Source of the DNA: Porphyromonas crevioricanis
GTDB taxonomy: Bacteria > Bacteroidota > Bacteroidia > Bacteroidales > Porphyromonadaceae
Reading direction: 5' to 3'
DNA length: 51,110 nucleotides
NCBI RefSeq assembly: GCF_900167225.1
Contig: NZ_FUXH01000014.1
Location: 1 to 51,110 of the forward strand
Position 1 is the stretch's first letter. Each line of letters begins with the position of its first letter. The notes beneath the pieces were generated by a model that saw only the letters and a list, made by a program, of their open reading frames with translations, did no database searches and was not told the origin of the DNA. Made by a program: the position numbers and the translations under genes. Shown one piece after another: positions 17,780 to 26,912 of the stretch.

Positions 17780-18811
17780 ATGAGATCTGTTCTTAGTTCT
17801 TTCTTCTACTGCTTTGTCCTTTTCGTTTTTTCTGTCTTGTCATCTGTTTTGGTCGGTTATGCCCAGCAGGAGAAGACCTTTTTGCCAGAGATAAGAGGGA
17901 CGGTGCGAGGAAAGTTTGAATATCAGCCTGATATAAATAAAGGGCGATTTGGTGTTCGGAATGCTCGTTTTGGAATTTCCGGGTATGTCACCGAGCATCT
18001 GCAATACAAGAGTGAAGTAGATCTGTCTGATGAGGGGCGGATACGGATGCTCGATGCTTATGTGCGACTAAATCCGATACAAAACGGACGTTTCACCATC
18101 GGGCAAATGAGAGTGCCTTTTACGATTGATGCTCACCGCTCGCCACACGAACAGTATTTCGCCAACCGATCTTTCATAGCTAAGCAGGTCGGCAATGTCC
18201 GAGATGTGGGGGCTGCGGCGTACTACAAGATCCAGACTCGATTGTCCATCATCCTGGAAGCCGGTATTTTTAACGGATCGGGCTTGTATGAGAACAAGAA
18301 CTTCTGGACAGACAATTTCAATTTTTCCACCAAGCTACAGCTACTCTCTCCCTCCGGATTTAATCTGACACTCAGTATGCAAAAGAGTAAGACTGGCGAT
18401 GTCTTTACTTATATGTACAACGGAGGAATGTATTACCACACCGGACCTTGGCACTTGGAAGCGGAGTATATGCTCAAGAAGTATGAGAAGGGTGCTTTCC
18501 CCGATATGAGTGCGGTTGATGCTTTTATTTGTTATGACTTACCTGTCCGTAGGCTTTTCAAGAAGATCTCTTTCCTTTGCCGATATGATTATATGGGAGA
18601 TCATAGCAATGGCATCTATGGACCAGATCGGAAGTTGCAACTCTCCGATGCAGAGCGACATCGGACAACTGCTGGGCTCACATTCAGTCTGGCCAAACCT
18701 TTTGTGTCGGATATACGGATCAATTATGAGAAGTATTTCTATAGCAAAGAAGCCCCGATCAAGATTTCTGAGCAGGATAAGATTGTTGTAGAGCTGATGA
18801 CACGCTTTTAA
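17780..18811 (+). CDS. Phosphate-selective porin O/P-like outer-membrane protein
   Basis: This 343-residue protein has signal peptide MRSVLSSFFYCFVLFVFSVL ending near YAQQ. The mature part starts with EIRGTVRGKFEYQPD and GRFGVRNARFGISGYV, followed by FTIGQMRVPFTIDAHRSP, the pattern of the OprP/OprO porin family. Repeated amphipathic strands end in a terminal Phe (VELMTRF). It is shorter than many OprP homologues (about 380-420). The substrate could be phosphate or polyphosphate, but that is a family-level guess. It is directly downstream of the hybrid sensor kinase and likely co-transcribed or regulated by it. Confidence 0.82.
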   Translation: MRSVLSSFFYCFVLFVFSVLSSVLVGYAQQEKTFLPEIRGTVRGKFEYQPDINKGRFGVRNARFGISGYVTEHLQYKSEVDLSDEGRIRMLDAYVRLNPIQNGRFTIGQMRVPFTIDAHRSPHEQYFANRSFIAKQVGNVRDVGAAAYYKIQTRLSIILEAGIFNGSGLYENKNFWTDNFNFSTKLQLLSPSGFNLTLSMQKSKTGDVFTYMYNGGMYYHTGPWHLEAEYMLKKYEKGAFPDMSAVDAFICYDLPVRRLFKKISFLCRYDYMGDHSNGIYGPDRKLQLSDAERHRTTAGLTFSLAKPFVSDIRINYEKYFYSKEAPIKISEQDKIVVELMTRF

Positions 18812-19007
18812 TCAAGATCAAGACAATAGCCCCCCTTTTTTTAAGTTGGGAAAGAAACCTCTCACGAAAGGAAGGCTTGGGAGCTTTTTTAGATTAAGCT
18901 GAGGAACGAGCATAGGCTTTCTTCCAGAAGATTCATATCCTTCTTTCTTTTCGTCTCACATTTCTTTGATTTTCTCGCAGAGACCTGCTTGACATCTGAT
19001 TTTGCTG

Positions 19008-19015
19008 TACATTTG
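19008..19015 (+). promoter_or_regulatory. Candidate distal -7 box for the OmpA/TPR gene
   Basis: TACATTTG is an exact TAnnTTTG match. A TTGACA sequence begins at 18989, leaving 16 bases between TTG and the box. It would give a leader of about 110 bases. Confidence 0.4.
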
Positions 19016-19102
19016 GGTGTAATCCTGATAAGGCTTGGAAATACCTACTGCCAAGTTGTTTCGAGTGATATTATTTAGACAGACATAGGGCGTGCAGACC
19101 TA

Positions 19103-19110
19103 TATGTTTG
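19103..19110 (+). promoter_or_regulatory. Candidate proximal -7 box for the OmpA/TPR gene
   Basis: TATGTTTG is an exact TAnnTTTG match 20 bases before the ATG, similar to the spacing seen before murC. No -33 TTG at the usual distance was seen. Confidence 0.4.
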
Positions 19111-19129
19111 CGATTAAAAAAAGAAGAAC

Positions 19130-20608
19130 ATGATGAAACGATTGACCATCTATTTGTTGCTCCTATTGAGCGTTATTTGTGCCCGACAGTCGGCTGCCCA
19201 AAATCCATACGAAGGGCAAGTCCTTTATGAGAATTATCACGTAAATCGTCTGTTGCAGAATGGAGAAATCTCAAAGATCGAAATGAGATACACGGTCGAT
19301 CTGAGCAAAGTAAAGCTCAAATCTACCCAGCAAATCCGTATCACTCCTATTTTGCGTTCGTCCGACAAACGAGACTCTCTGCTTCTTGACTCCTATTGGG
19401 TGGTGGGAGCTAACCGTTACAGAGCCATCCGCAGGGCTGTGGAGCTTGGCAGTGATACAACTTACTGTATGGATCGAGTGCTGAAAAGGAAAAACAAGGA
19501 AGCTCAAACGATAGAGATAAAGGGAATAATAGACTATCGACCATGGATGCATTCGGCTAATTTCTCTGTTGTGGAAGAAGTGACTGGCTGTGCTGGTTGT
19601 AATGACGGAACTTACATATCTCAATTGGTCTCGAAACTTTTCCCCGATCCTTATCAACCTCGTCTCGTGGCCGAATATGTTAAGCCAAAAGTAGAAGCGG
19701 TCAAGCATCGGGCTGAGAGCCTTGAGGCTTTCTTCAATTACAAACAAGGCAAGCATGATTTGCTTGTAGACTACAAGGGTAATGCCGGAGAAATAGCTCG
19801 AGTGGATAAGTTCGTCAAGAGCATTTTGGGAGATTCTAATTTGCAGGTTTCCGACTTCAAGATAGACGGCTATGCCTCACCGGAAGGACGTTTCGAAAGC
19901 AATATCACACTCTCCAAAAATAGAGCCTATACGTTCGCTTCTTTCCTCAAAAACACCTACGGAATTTCGGACAGCAAAATGAAAATAGACTGGCATGGAG
20001 AGGATTGGGATGGACTGAAGAATTTGGTTGAGACTTCCTCTCTCGAATACAAAGAGGAGATCCTCAATATCATAGATACCAAAGAGACTGATTTGCAGCG
20101 AGAAGCGGCTATCAACAAACTTGACAAGGGGAAGACTTTGAACCATCTGCTTGAGGACTATTACCCCAGATTGCGCCGAAACGTAGCCAGTGTCTCCTAC
20201 GTGGTAAAGGCTTTCGATCTGCAAGAGGCTAAGGAAGTGTACCATCGCAAGCCGAGTCAGTTGAGTTTGGATGAATTGTTTCAGGTAGCTAATTCTTTTG
20301 AGAAAGGGAGTGAGGATTTTGCGCAAGTATTCAGAGTTGCGCACAATCTGTTTCCTGCCGATCCCATTGCTAATCTCAACTGTGGAGCAGCAGAGATCGA
20401 AGCAGGAAGGCCAGCCGAAGCACTCAACTATCTGATGAAAGCACAAGACTTGCCCGAAGCTCTCAACAATATCGGTTGTGCTTTGGCGATGCAGAGAAAG
20501 TATGATCAGGCGGAGGTCTACTTCGATCGTGCTATCGCTGCCGGCAACAGACAAGCGGTTCTCAACAAAGAGGAAAATAGAAAAGCTGCTGAAACGGCTG
20601 TTCGCTGA
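19130..20608 (+). CDS. OmpA-like domain protein with C-terminal TPR (DUF3868-like)
   Basis: This 492-residue exported protein has signal peptide MMKRLTIYLLLLLSVICARQ. An N-terminal beta-rich domain (to about 165, with CAGC) resembles the DUF3868 proteins often found with Bacteroidales fimbrial genes. Residues about 220-300 form an OmpA-like peptidoglycan-binding domain (KIDGYASPEGRFESNITLSK, with the NxxLSxxRA pattern). The tail (about 385-485) has TPR-like helices (AEALNYLMKAQD, KYDQAEVYFDRAIAAGN). It probably anchors an envelope structure to peptidoglycan; no fimbrilin genes are in the window. Either of two adjacent ATG codons (19130, 19133) could be the start. Confidence 0.75.
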   Translation: MMKRLTIYLLLLLSVICARQSAAQNPYEGQVLYENYHVNRLLQNGEISKIEMRYTVDLSKVKLKSTQQIRITPILRSSDKRDSLLLDSYWVVGANRYRAIRRAVELGSDTTYCMDRVLKRKNKEAQTIEIKGIIDYRPWMHSANFSVVEEVTGCAGCNDGTYISQLVSKLFPDPYQPRLVAEYVKPKVEAVKHRAESLEAFFNYKQGKHDLLVDYKGNAGEIARVDKFVKSILGDSNLQVSDFKIDGYASPEGRFESNITLSKNRAYTFASFLKNTYGISDSKMKIDWHGEDWDGLKNLVETSSLEYKEEILNIIDTKETDLQREAAINKLDKGKTLNHLLEDYYPRLRRNVASVSYVVKAFDLQEAKEVYHRKPSQLSLDELFQVANSFEKGSEDFAQVFRVAHNLFPADPIANLNCGAAEIEAGRPAEALNYLMKAQDLPEALNNIGCALAMQRKYDQAEVYFDRAIAAGNRQAVLNKEENRKAAETAVR

Positions 20609-20649
20609 ACAATCCAACAAAGGATCTTACTGGTCCCGATACAGCAAGG

Positions 20650-20684
20650 CAATCCCCGACCGTATTTATTTCGGCCGGGGATTG
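20650..20684 (+). terminator. Stem-loop terminator after the OmpA/TPR gene
   Basis: CAATCCCCG and CGGGGATTG form a strong stem that continues as CCG/CGG after one A-C mismatch, with a 9-base AT-rich loop. It lies 42 bases after the stop and separates the gene from alaS. There is only a weak T run afterwards. Confidence 0.65.
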
Positions 20685-20756
20685 TTGTATCCAGACCTAT
20701 ACCTTGGTCACAATAGCCTCATTGGAGTAATACTCGTCACTCTCACATATATAGCG

Positions 20757-20764
20757 TATTTTTG
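20757..20764 (+). promoter_or_regulatory. alaS -7 box
   Basis: TATTTTTG matches TAnnTTTG and lies 26 bases before the alaS ATG, downstream of the terminator. Confidence 0.5.
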
Positions 20765-20790
20765 TGACCACAAACGTTATATAGCTAAGT

Positions 20791-23418
20791 ATGAAGACTG
20801 CGAAAGAAATTCGTCAATCATTTTTAGATTTTTTCGCCTCTAAGGGGCACAAGATAGTACCCTCGGCACCCATGGTTATTAAGGGGGACCCGACATTGAT
20901 GTTTACCAATGCTGGGATGAACCAGTTCAAGGACATTATCCTTGGTAACAGCGAACCGAAATACAAACGAGTGGCCGATTCGCAGAAATGTCTGCGTGTC
21001 AGTGGCAAACACAATGATTTGGAAGAAGTCGGTCGCGATACCTATCATCACACTATGTTCGAGATGCTCGGCAACTGGAGCTTTGGTGACTATTTCAAGG
21101 CTGAGGCCATCGATTGGGCTTGGGAGTTTCTGGTAGGAACATTGCAAATCGATCCCAATAGGCTCTACGCAACCGTTTTCGAGGGGTGTGCCGAAGAACA
21201 GTTAGAGCGTGACGACGAAGCTGCGAGCTACTGGGCTAAACATTTGCCAAAGAATAGGATCATCAACGGAAATCGCAAAGACAATTTCTGGGAAATGGGC
21301 GATACCGGGCCTTGTGGGCCTTGTTCGGAGATACATATAGACATACGTAGCGATGCCGAACGTTCTCAAGTTGATGGGCGAGAGTTGGTAAATAAGGATC
21401 ATCCCCAAGTGATAGAGATATGGAACCTTGTTTTCATGCAATACAACCGCCATTCTGATGGTCATCTCTCTCCTCTTCCTCACAAAGTGATCGATACGGG
21501 GATGGGTTTTGAACGACTCTGTATGGCGATGCAGGGTAAGAGCTCGAACTATGATACCGATATTTTCCAGCCACTGATACAAGCAATTGGCAATCTATCT
21601 GGCAAAAGCTATGGAGATAATCCGCAGGTTGATATAGCCATGCGTGTAATTGCCGATCATATACGTACTATCGCTTTCGCTATTACGGATGGACAATTGC
21701 CTTCCAATGCCAAGGCTGGTTATGTGATACGCCGCATCTTGCGTCGAGCTGTCCGTTACGGTTATACCTTCCTTGATAGACGCTCGGCTTTCATGTACAC
21801 CCTTCTGCCCACTCTCATCGATGTGATGGGAGAGGCTTACCCCGAACTGCAAGCCCAGCAGCAATTGATAGAGAAAGTGATTAAAGAGGAAGAAGAGAGT
21901 TTCTTGCGTACTCTCGAGACCGGTATCAAGATGCTTGATAGACAGATAGCCGAGGCCAAAGCAGCCGGTTCTACCGAGCTGAATGGTCTACATGCTTTCA
22001 CCCTCTATGATACCTACGGCTTCCCATTGGATCTTACCGAGCTGATCTTGCGTGAAAATAATATGAGCGCAGATATCAAAGGCTTTGAAGCGGAGATGCA
22101 AAAGCAGAAAGACCGTGCTCGCAACGCAGCTGCAACAGAAACAGAAGACTGGGTGGAGATCGCAGCAGGGGAGACGACTTTTGTCGGCTATGATCACACC
22201 GAAGTGGAGTGTCGCATCCTTCGCTACCGTCTGATCAAGCAGAAAAACAAACAATACTACCAGGTCGTACTCTCGGCTTCTCCTTTCTACGCAGAGATGG
22301 GTGGACAAGTAGGAGACAGTGGTTGGCTTATCGATGAGGGCGAAAAAGAATACCCCATATTCGATACGAAGCGGGAAAATAACCTGCCGGTGCACCTGAT
22401 GGAGAAGTTACCCGGAGATCCCTCTACCGATTTTGTAGCTCGTATCAATGTGGAACGTCGCTTGGCTGCCGAATGCAACCACACGGCCACCCACTTGCTG
22501 CACGAAGCCTTGCGAGAAATTCTCGGCACACACGTTGAGCAAAAAGGTTCTTTTGTAAGTCCTGAAGTTCTGCGCTTCGACTTTTCTCACTTCTCTAAAT
22601 TGAGTGAAGAAGAAATCAGGAAGGTAGAACAGCTGGTCACTCTCCGCATCAGACGAGATTATCCACGCGAAGAGAAACGAAATATCCCGATCAAAGAAGC
22701 GATGGATATGGGAGCTATGGCTCTCTTTGGAGAAAAGTATGGCGAGGAAGTGCGTGTGCTTAAGTATGGCTCTTCCATAGAGCTTTGTGGAGGTACTCAT
22801 GTGCCATCCACCGGGGTGATCGGTACTTTCCGTATCGTGAGTGAAAGCTCTATTGCAGCAGGTATTCGACGTATCGAAGCTGTTACCGCTGCTAACGCTG
22901 AGCAGTATTTATACGAACAGGCCGATTTACTTACCCAACTGAAAGATTTGTTGGGCAATAACCCTCAGCCCTTGAAAGCTCTAAGCAAACTTATTGATGA
23001 GACAAATAGCCTGAAAAAGCAACGTGCCGAAATGCTCAAGCAGCAAGCTGCAAATATACGTGATCGGCTTTTGCAGTCCACACAAAGCGTTAATGGGCTG
23101 CGTCTCTTCCGTCTGGAAGAAGAACTCCCTGCTGACGTTGTGCGTGATATTGCCTTGAGAATAGACAGTGCCATGAAGGAGCCTTACTTCTTTGTTGCCG
23201 GCACTGTATTCGAGGACAAACCGACCCTGACTGTTGCTCTGTCTCGCTCCTTGGTCGAGCAAGGCCATGATGCCGGCAAGATCGTTCGTGAGGCTGCCAA
23301 GGCTATACGCGGTGGTGGTGGTGGTCAGCCCCACTTTGCTACAGCGGGGGGAAAAGATGCAGCCGGACTGAAAGACGCTGTCCGTTCGATCCTCAAATTG
23401 GCCAATTTGGAAGCTTAA
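20791..23418 (+). CDS. alaS: Alanyl-tRNA synthetase
   Basis: The enzyme charges tRNA-Ala with alanine and edits mischarged Ser or Gly. The 875-residue length is typical. The N-terminal class II catalytic core starts with [18 protein letters not shown] and contains [14 protein letters not shown] (motif 1 area) and [13 protein letters not shown]. The editing domain shows the zinc-binding HxxxH ([13 protein letters not shown], about 562-566) and [10 protein letters not shown] (about 666). The C-terminal C-Ala/DHHA1 domain ends with the Gly-rich [17 protein letters not shown]. aroB begins 1 base after its stop. Confidence 0.98.
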   Translation: MKTAKEIRQSFLDFFASKGHKIVPSAPMVIKGDPTLMFTNAGMNQFKDIILGNSEPKYKRVADSQKCLRVSGKHNDLEEVGRDTYHHTMFEMLGNWSFGDYFKAEAIDWAWEFLVGTLQIDPNRLYATVFEGCAEEQLERDDEAASYWAKHLPKNRIINGNRKDNFWEMGDTGPCGPCSEIHIDIRSDAERSQVDGRELVNKDHPQVIEIWNLVFMQYNRHSDGHLSPLPHKVIDTGMGFERLCMAMQGKSSNYDTDIFQPLIQAIGNLSGKSYGDNPQVDIAMRVIADHIRTIAFAITDGQLPSNAKAGYVIRRILRRAVRYGYTFLDRRSAFMYTLLPTLIDVMGEAYPELQAQQQLIEKVIKEEEESFLRTLETGIKMLDRQIAEAKAAGSTELNGLHAFTLYDTYGFPLDLTELILRENNMSADIKGFEAEMQKQKDRARNAAATETEDWVEIAAGETTFVGYDHTEVECRILRYRLIKQKNKQYYQVVLSASPFYAEMGGQVGDSGWLIDEGEKEYPIFDTKRENNLPVHLMEKLPGDPSTDFVARINVERRLAAECNHTATHLLHEALREILGTHVEQKGSFVSPEVLRFDFSHFSKLSEEEIRKVEQLVTLRIRRDYPREEKRNIPIKEAMDMGAMALFGEKYGEEVRVLKYGSSIELCGGTHVPSTGVIGTFRIVSESSIAAGIRRIEAVTAANAEQYLYEQADLLTQLKDLLGNNPQPLKALSKLIDETNSLKKQRAEMLKQQAANIRDRLLQSTQSVNGLRLFRLEEELPADVVRDIALRIDSAMKEPYFFVAGTVFEDKPTLTVALSRSLVEQGHDAGKIVREAAKAIRGGGGGQPHFATAGGKDAAGLKDAVRSILKLANLEA

Positions 23419-23419
23419 A

Positions 23420-24508
23420 TTGCTCTTAGAACACAAATATCTGAGCAGTCGTATCATAGCCGGTCGAGCTTGTCTCGGCCGGCCTATTGCGGATCTGTTG
23501 GAGCAAATGCAGCCTGATAAGCTTTTTGCTCTGATAGATGAAGCCGTAATGAGTGCGCATGAGGATTTGTTGCGCCCTTTGTTGGCAAAAATCCCAACCA
23601 TCAGGCAAAAGATCTGGGTGATAGACGAAAGTCGCAAGAATTTGCAGAGCTGTTTGGAGATTTGGCAATGGTTAGAGGGAGAGAGAGCCTCCCGGCATTC
23701 GCTGCTCATCAATATAGGAGGAGGAGTGCTGACCGACCTGGGAGGCTTTGCCGCCTCCGTTTTCAAGAGAGGAATGCGCACGATCAATGTCCCCACCTCT
23801 CTAATGGGGATGGTGGATGCGGCAATAGGTGGAAAGACCGGTATCGACTGGTTGGGACTGAAGAATATAATCGGAAGTTTTCATCAAGCAGAAGTTGTGG
23901 CTGTCGATCCCGGTTTTCTCTCTTCTTTGCCGCCTCGGGAGGTTCTATCCGGATATGTTGAGCTTGTCAAGCACAGCCTGTTACAAACGAAAGCGGAGTG
24001 GGATAATTGCCGAGGCCGTGATCCCTTGTTATTAAACGACTCCCTATACGATCTTATTGAACAATCGGCTCGTTTCAAAGCCAATTTAATAGCGCGGGAC
24101 CCACAGGAAGGAGGCCTACGCAAAGTATTGAACTTAGGACACACTATCGGACATGCAGTAGAGAGTCTGGCGTTGGAATCCGATTCTCTTCCTTCTCTTA
24201 CCCATGGGGAAGCGGTACTGATAGGTTTGATTGCCGAGACATATATCAGTCATCGTCGCTATGGTTTTCCCTCTGATGAGTTGCAGTCCCTTGTTTATTT
24301 TGCTCGGGAATATTACTCGCCTTTCCCTCTCAGATGCAATATGTACAAGCGAATTGTAGACTTTGCAATGAATGATAAAAAGAATAGAGGCAACGGAATC
24401 TCCTTTGTCGCCCTCCGAGCTATCGGAGAGTATGTCATTGATGCTCCGCTTAGCGAATCGGATATACGAGAAGGATTGGACTTCTATCGCGAATCTTCCG
24501 GCTTCTAA
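23420..24508 (+). CDS. aroB: 3-dehydroquinate synthase
   Basis: AroB converts DAHP to 3-dehydroquinate, the second step of the shikimate pathway, using NAD and a divalent metal. The 362-residue protein contains GGGVLTDLGGFAASVFKRG (nucleotide-binding), VPTSLMGMVDAAIGGKTGID, and the metal-site region LNLGHTIGHAVE with its His residues and HGEAVLIG. The only plausible start is TTG at 23420, 1 base after the alaS stop codon. The next in-frame ATG would remove conserved N-terminal sequence (YLSSRIIAG). The tight spacing suggests translational coupling to alaS. Confidence 0.95.
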   Translation: MLLEHKYLSSRIIAGRACLGRPIADLLEQMQPDKLFALIDEAVMSAHEDLLRPLLAKIPTIRQKIWVIDESRKNLQSCLEIWQWLEGERASRHSLLINIGGGVLTDLGGFAASVFKRGMRTINVPTSLMGMVDAAIGGKTGIDWLGLKNIIGSFHQAEVVAVDPGFLSSLPPREVLSGYVELVKHSLLQTKAEWDNCRGRDPLLLNDSLYDLIEQSARFKANLIARDPQEGGLRKVLNLGHTIGHAVESLALESDSLPSLTHGEAVLIGLIAETYISHRRYGFPSDELQSLVYFAREYYSPFPLRCNMYKRIVDFAMNDKKNRGNGISFVALRAIGEYVIDAPLSESDIREGLDFYRESSGF

Positions 24509-24612
24509 GTCCTTTTGTCATTTCTTTTCGATAGAGCCCTTTTTTAGCACATAAAAAAAGAAACTTTCTCGTGATGAGGCTTCATCCGGAGCGATGTAGT
24601 AAGAGGAGAAAC

Positions 24613-24942
24613 TTACTCCAAGCGGAGTAGATGCAGAGAGAACGGCCCAGAAAGAGTGCTTATGAGCTGTCGCATTTCTTTCAGTTCGATGCAACGGGTA
24701 AGTGCTGAAATACCGATACTTGCGTCCGGATCGGCTTGTACAGAAAAGGAGGTGAGAAACGTTCCCTCTTTGCTCTTTTCCTCATTCAGAGGACGAAGCT
24801 CGAGTACTCCCGGATAAAAAGCTACACTATGTGTCTCTCGTTCGAACAAATCCAGACTCACATTGCCATTAGGTGAGAGTCCCACCAACGGCCATCGCAG
24901 ACAATATCCTTTGCAAAGTAAATAGTGAGCAGCGTAACGCAT
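24613..24942 (-). CDS. Small conserved-looking protein downstream of DUF4296, function unknown
   Basis: From the ATG at 24940-24942, 4 bases after the DUF4296 stop, this encodes 109 residues. An upstream ATG at 25002 would give 129 residues but overlap the neighbour by 56 bases, so I prefer the shorter form. There is no signal peptide or membrane helix. The N-terminal pattern (a short strand HYLL, PLVGLSPNGNVSLDL, FYPGVLELRP) faintly resembles the small beta domain at the start of amidohydrolase-like proteins. That is only an impression. It is the last gene of the ileS-lspA operon. Confidence 0.6.
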   Translation of the reverse strand: MRYAAHYLLCKGYCLRWPLVGLSPNGNVSLDLFERETHSVAFYPGVLELRPLNEEKSKEGTFLTSFSVQADPDASIGISALTRCIELKEMRQLISTLSGPFSLHLLRLE

Positions 24943-24946
24943 TCCT

Positions 24947-25864
24947 CTATTGAAGTGATGGGTCCGGAGCAGAGGTCGAGGCAGCAGAATCGAGTCGGGC
25001 ATGCTGACAGCGAATCAGACTCACACTGTCTATCAGTACGGGTATCGGATGTGTGTACAAGGAATCCGCAGCCGCTCGAGCTAAGAGGTAGGCTCGGACA
25101 TTAGGAGACGAACTGAGTTGCTTGGGCACAGCTAACCTAAGTCTATGCATACCAGCCCGATAAATGGGTTTTGTCTTATATGCCTTTACCGTGTCCGAAT
25201 CGATGATCGCGAGACCTATCTGTAAATCAGAATTGAGCTTAGTCGGGATCTCACCCAACAGACGAATATTAAACTCAAAGAAATGAGAGTCATTGCTCCC
25301 ATAAATGTATTTCCGCTCATACTTCTGATAGTAGAGCTGTTGACCCAAAAATATTGTAGTGGAAGTATCGGGATAGGATAGTAGATTGACCGAATCTTTC
25401 ACTTCCTCTCTTCGTGCAAGGATATTCAAGCGCATGGCATCATAATGCCTGCTCAAGGAGTCTGCAAGGGCTAAGCGATCCGACAAGGAATCCTGTATAG
25501 CCTGCCAAAGCTCCTGCAAAGCCTTCGGCTGATGCAACGAATACCAAAGCATGGAACTATCGTAGTCAATGCGATCCACGCCATGTTTGCGAAAGATGTG
25601 AGCATAGGCTCGTGCCAAAATAGAATCCGGAGCATAGCTGCCATATTGTGTCTCCAAAAAACCTTCTGTTTGATACAGATCAATCGTTACTTTCAGCAGT
25701 TTTCTCTTGTCTATGCGATCCCAGGAGCTTCTTGTACGGAACAGGCTCTGACCGATCAGGATGAGTAGCAATATGCCCAACAGTACCGCCAAAAAGATTT
25801 TGTGTCTGCGGATAAAATTGCCCAGCTTGGAGGCAATCAGTTTGAGAGCAGCCCCGAATGTCAT
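24947..25864 (-). CDS. DUF4296 domain protein
   Basis: This 305-residue protein has one membrane segment at about residues 23-40 (FLAVLLGILLLILIGQSLF) after a basic N-terminus, so it is probably anchored in the inner membrane with the rest in the periplasm. The domain after it (TIDLYQTEGFLETQYGS, YAHIFRKHGVDRIDYDSSMLWY, DSLSRHY) matches DUF4296, a Bacteroidetes family that often follows lspA. Here it begins 8 bases after the lspA stop. The C-terminal half is a beta-rich extension without a known domain. The function is unknown; the linkage with signal peptidase II suggests an envelope or lipoprotein role (inference). Confidence 0.82.
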   Translation of the reverse strand: MTFGAALKLIASKLGNFIRRHKIFLAVLLGILLLILIGQSLFRTRSSWDRIDKRKLLKVTIDLYQTEGFLETQYGSYAPDSILARAYAHIFRKHGVDRIDYDSSMLWYSLHQPKALQELWQAIQDSLSDRLALADSLSRHYDAMRLNILARREEVKDSVNLLSYPDTSTTIFLGQQLYYQKYERKYIYGSNDSHFFEFNIRLLGEIPTKLNSDLQIGLAIIDSDTVKAYKTKPIYRAGMHRLRLAVPKQLSSSPNVRAYLLARAAADSLYTHPIPVLIDSVSLIRCQHARLDSAASTSAPDPSLQ

Positions 25865-25872
25865 ACTTTATT

Positions 25873-26526
25873 CTATTGTCTGCGAGTGAGCCAATGAGGC
25901 TTCTTCACCATGCCCATTGCTTTGAACAGAGTGCGTGGGTAGCAAACAATGAGGAAGAATCCGCCTACGCAAATACAAGCATCTGCAAAGTTGAATATGG
26001 CACTGAAGAAAGTAAACTCTTCACCACCCACTATCGGGAACCATTCAGGGTAAGTGGTTGTGAAAAGAGGGAAATAAAACATGTCCACCACCTTGCCATA
26101 GAACCACGATGTATACCCACCTTCGGGAGGGAATAGCGAAGCCACCTGTCCATGGCTATCACCGAAGATAACCCCATAGAATATAGAATCTAAGATATTA
26201 CCCAGCCCACCTGCTAGCACTGCGGCCAATGAGGCCATAAAGCCCATGGACCAGCGTTGAGCTTTGGATATCTGTACAACAGCATAAGCGGCAATGCTTA
26301 TAGCTATGATCCTCAGAAGTGTGAGCAGCAGCTTGCTACCTATGGTGATCCCATAGGCCATGCCCGGGTTTTCAATAAAGTAGATGCGAAACCAGTCAGT
26401 AATATAAATTTCCTCCTGTAGCATCATATGAGTCTTCACTGCGACCTTGATCACCTGATCAATAAGCAACAGCAACAAGACAAGCAAGGCCGTATACCGG
26501 CCTTGCCAATGCCTTTTATTTCTCAT
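25873..26526 (-). CDS. lspA: Lipoprotein signal peptidase (signal peptidase II)
   Basis: LspA cleaves the signal peptide of diacylglyceryl-modified prolipoproteins in the inner membrane. The 217-residue protein has four hydrophobic segments. The catalytic aspartates are in GGLGNILDSIFYG and FNFADACICVGG, with the conserved ENPGMAYG loop earlier. It is longer than the E. coli form (164), with an insert between the third and fourth segments, as is common in Bacteroidetes. Its ATG overlaps the stop of the DksA-like gene (ATGA). Confidence 0.95.
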   Translation of the reverse strand: MRNKRHWQGRYTALLVLLLLLIDQVIKVAVKTHMMLQEEIYITDWFRIYFIENPGMAYGITIGSKLLLTLLRIIAISIAAYAVVQISKAQRWSMGFMASLAAVLAGGLGNILDSIFYGVIFGDSHGQVASLFPPEGGYTSWFYGKVVDMFYFPLFTTTYPEWFPIVGGEEFTFFSAIFNFADACICVGGFFLIVCYPRTLFKAMGMVKKPHWLTRRQ

Positions 26527-26903
26527 TTCTTTTCGTTGAGCTTAGCTTCGATACTCAAAGTAGCATGAGGCACAGCTCTGAGCCTTTCCTTGGGAATTAG
26601 TTTGCCGGTCTCTCGGCAAATGCCATAAGTGCCATTTTCTATGCGCACCAACGCCGCTTGCAAGTTCTGGATAAACTTCATCAGGCGTTGAGCCAAACGG
26701 CCAGCCTCTTCTTTGGATAGGGTGGTGGCTCCTTCTTCCAGTACTTTGAAAGTGGGGGAAGTGTCCGCCACATCATTGCCATCCGCATTGCTCACCCCGG
26801 AGCGCAATTGCTCAAAGTCCTTTGTTGCCTGAGCAATCTTCTCCAGAATAAGCTCCTTAAACTCGGCCAGTTCCTCTTCTGTGTATTTAGTCTTTTCTGC
26901 CAT
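26523..26903 (-). CDS. TraR/DksA family protein without the zinc cysteines
   Basis: This 126-residue protein has the DksA layout: an N-terminal helical coiled coil (EEELAEFKELILEKIAQATKD, then KEEAGRLAQRLMKFIQNLQAAL) with an acidic tip region (SNADGNDVADTSP), and a C-terminal finger region IENGTYGICRETGKLIPKER. Only one Cys remains where the classic family has four, and a His (VPHAT) follows. To my knowledge this is normal for Bacteroidetes members. It probably binds RNA polymerase and modulates transcription, but direct (p)ppGpp dependence is not shown. It lies 9 bases after ileS and overlaps lspA by 4 bases. Confidence 0.88.
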   Translation of the reverse strand: MAEKTKYTEEELAEFKELILEKIAQATKDFEQLRSGVSNADGNDVADTSPTFKVLEEGATTLSKEEAGRLAQRLMKFIQNLQAALVRIENGTYGICRETGKLIPKERLRAVPHATLSIEAKLNEKK

Positions 26904-26912
26904 ATTGTGAGA

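Larger units (their letters stand above)
18812..19129. other. Intergenic region with two promoter-like boxes
   Basis: These 318 bases contain no gene that I can support. They hold a C6-T8 stretch at about 18830-18842, possibly part of a weak terminator for the porin gene, although no strong stem is visible. Two exact -7 boxes for the following gene are listed separately. Confidence 0.55.
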
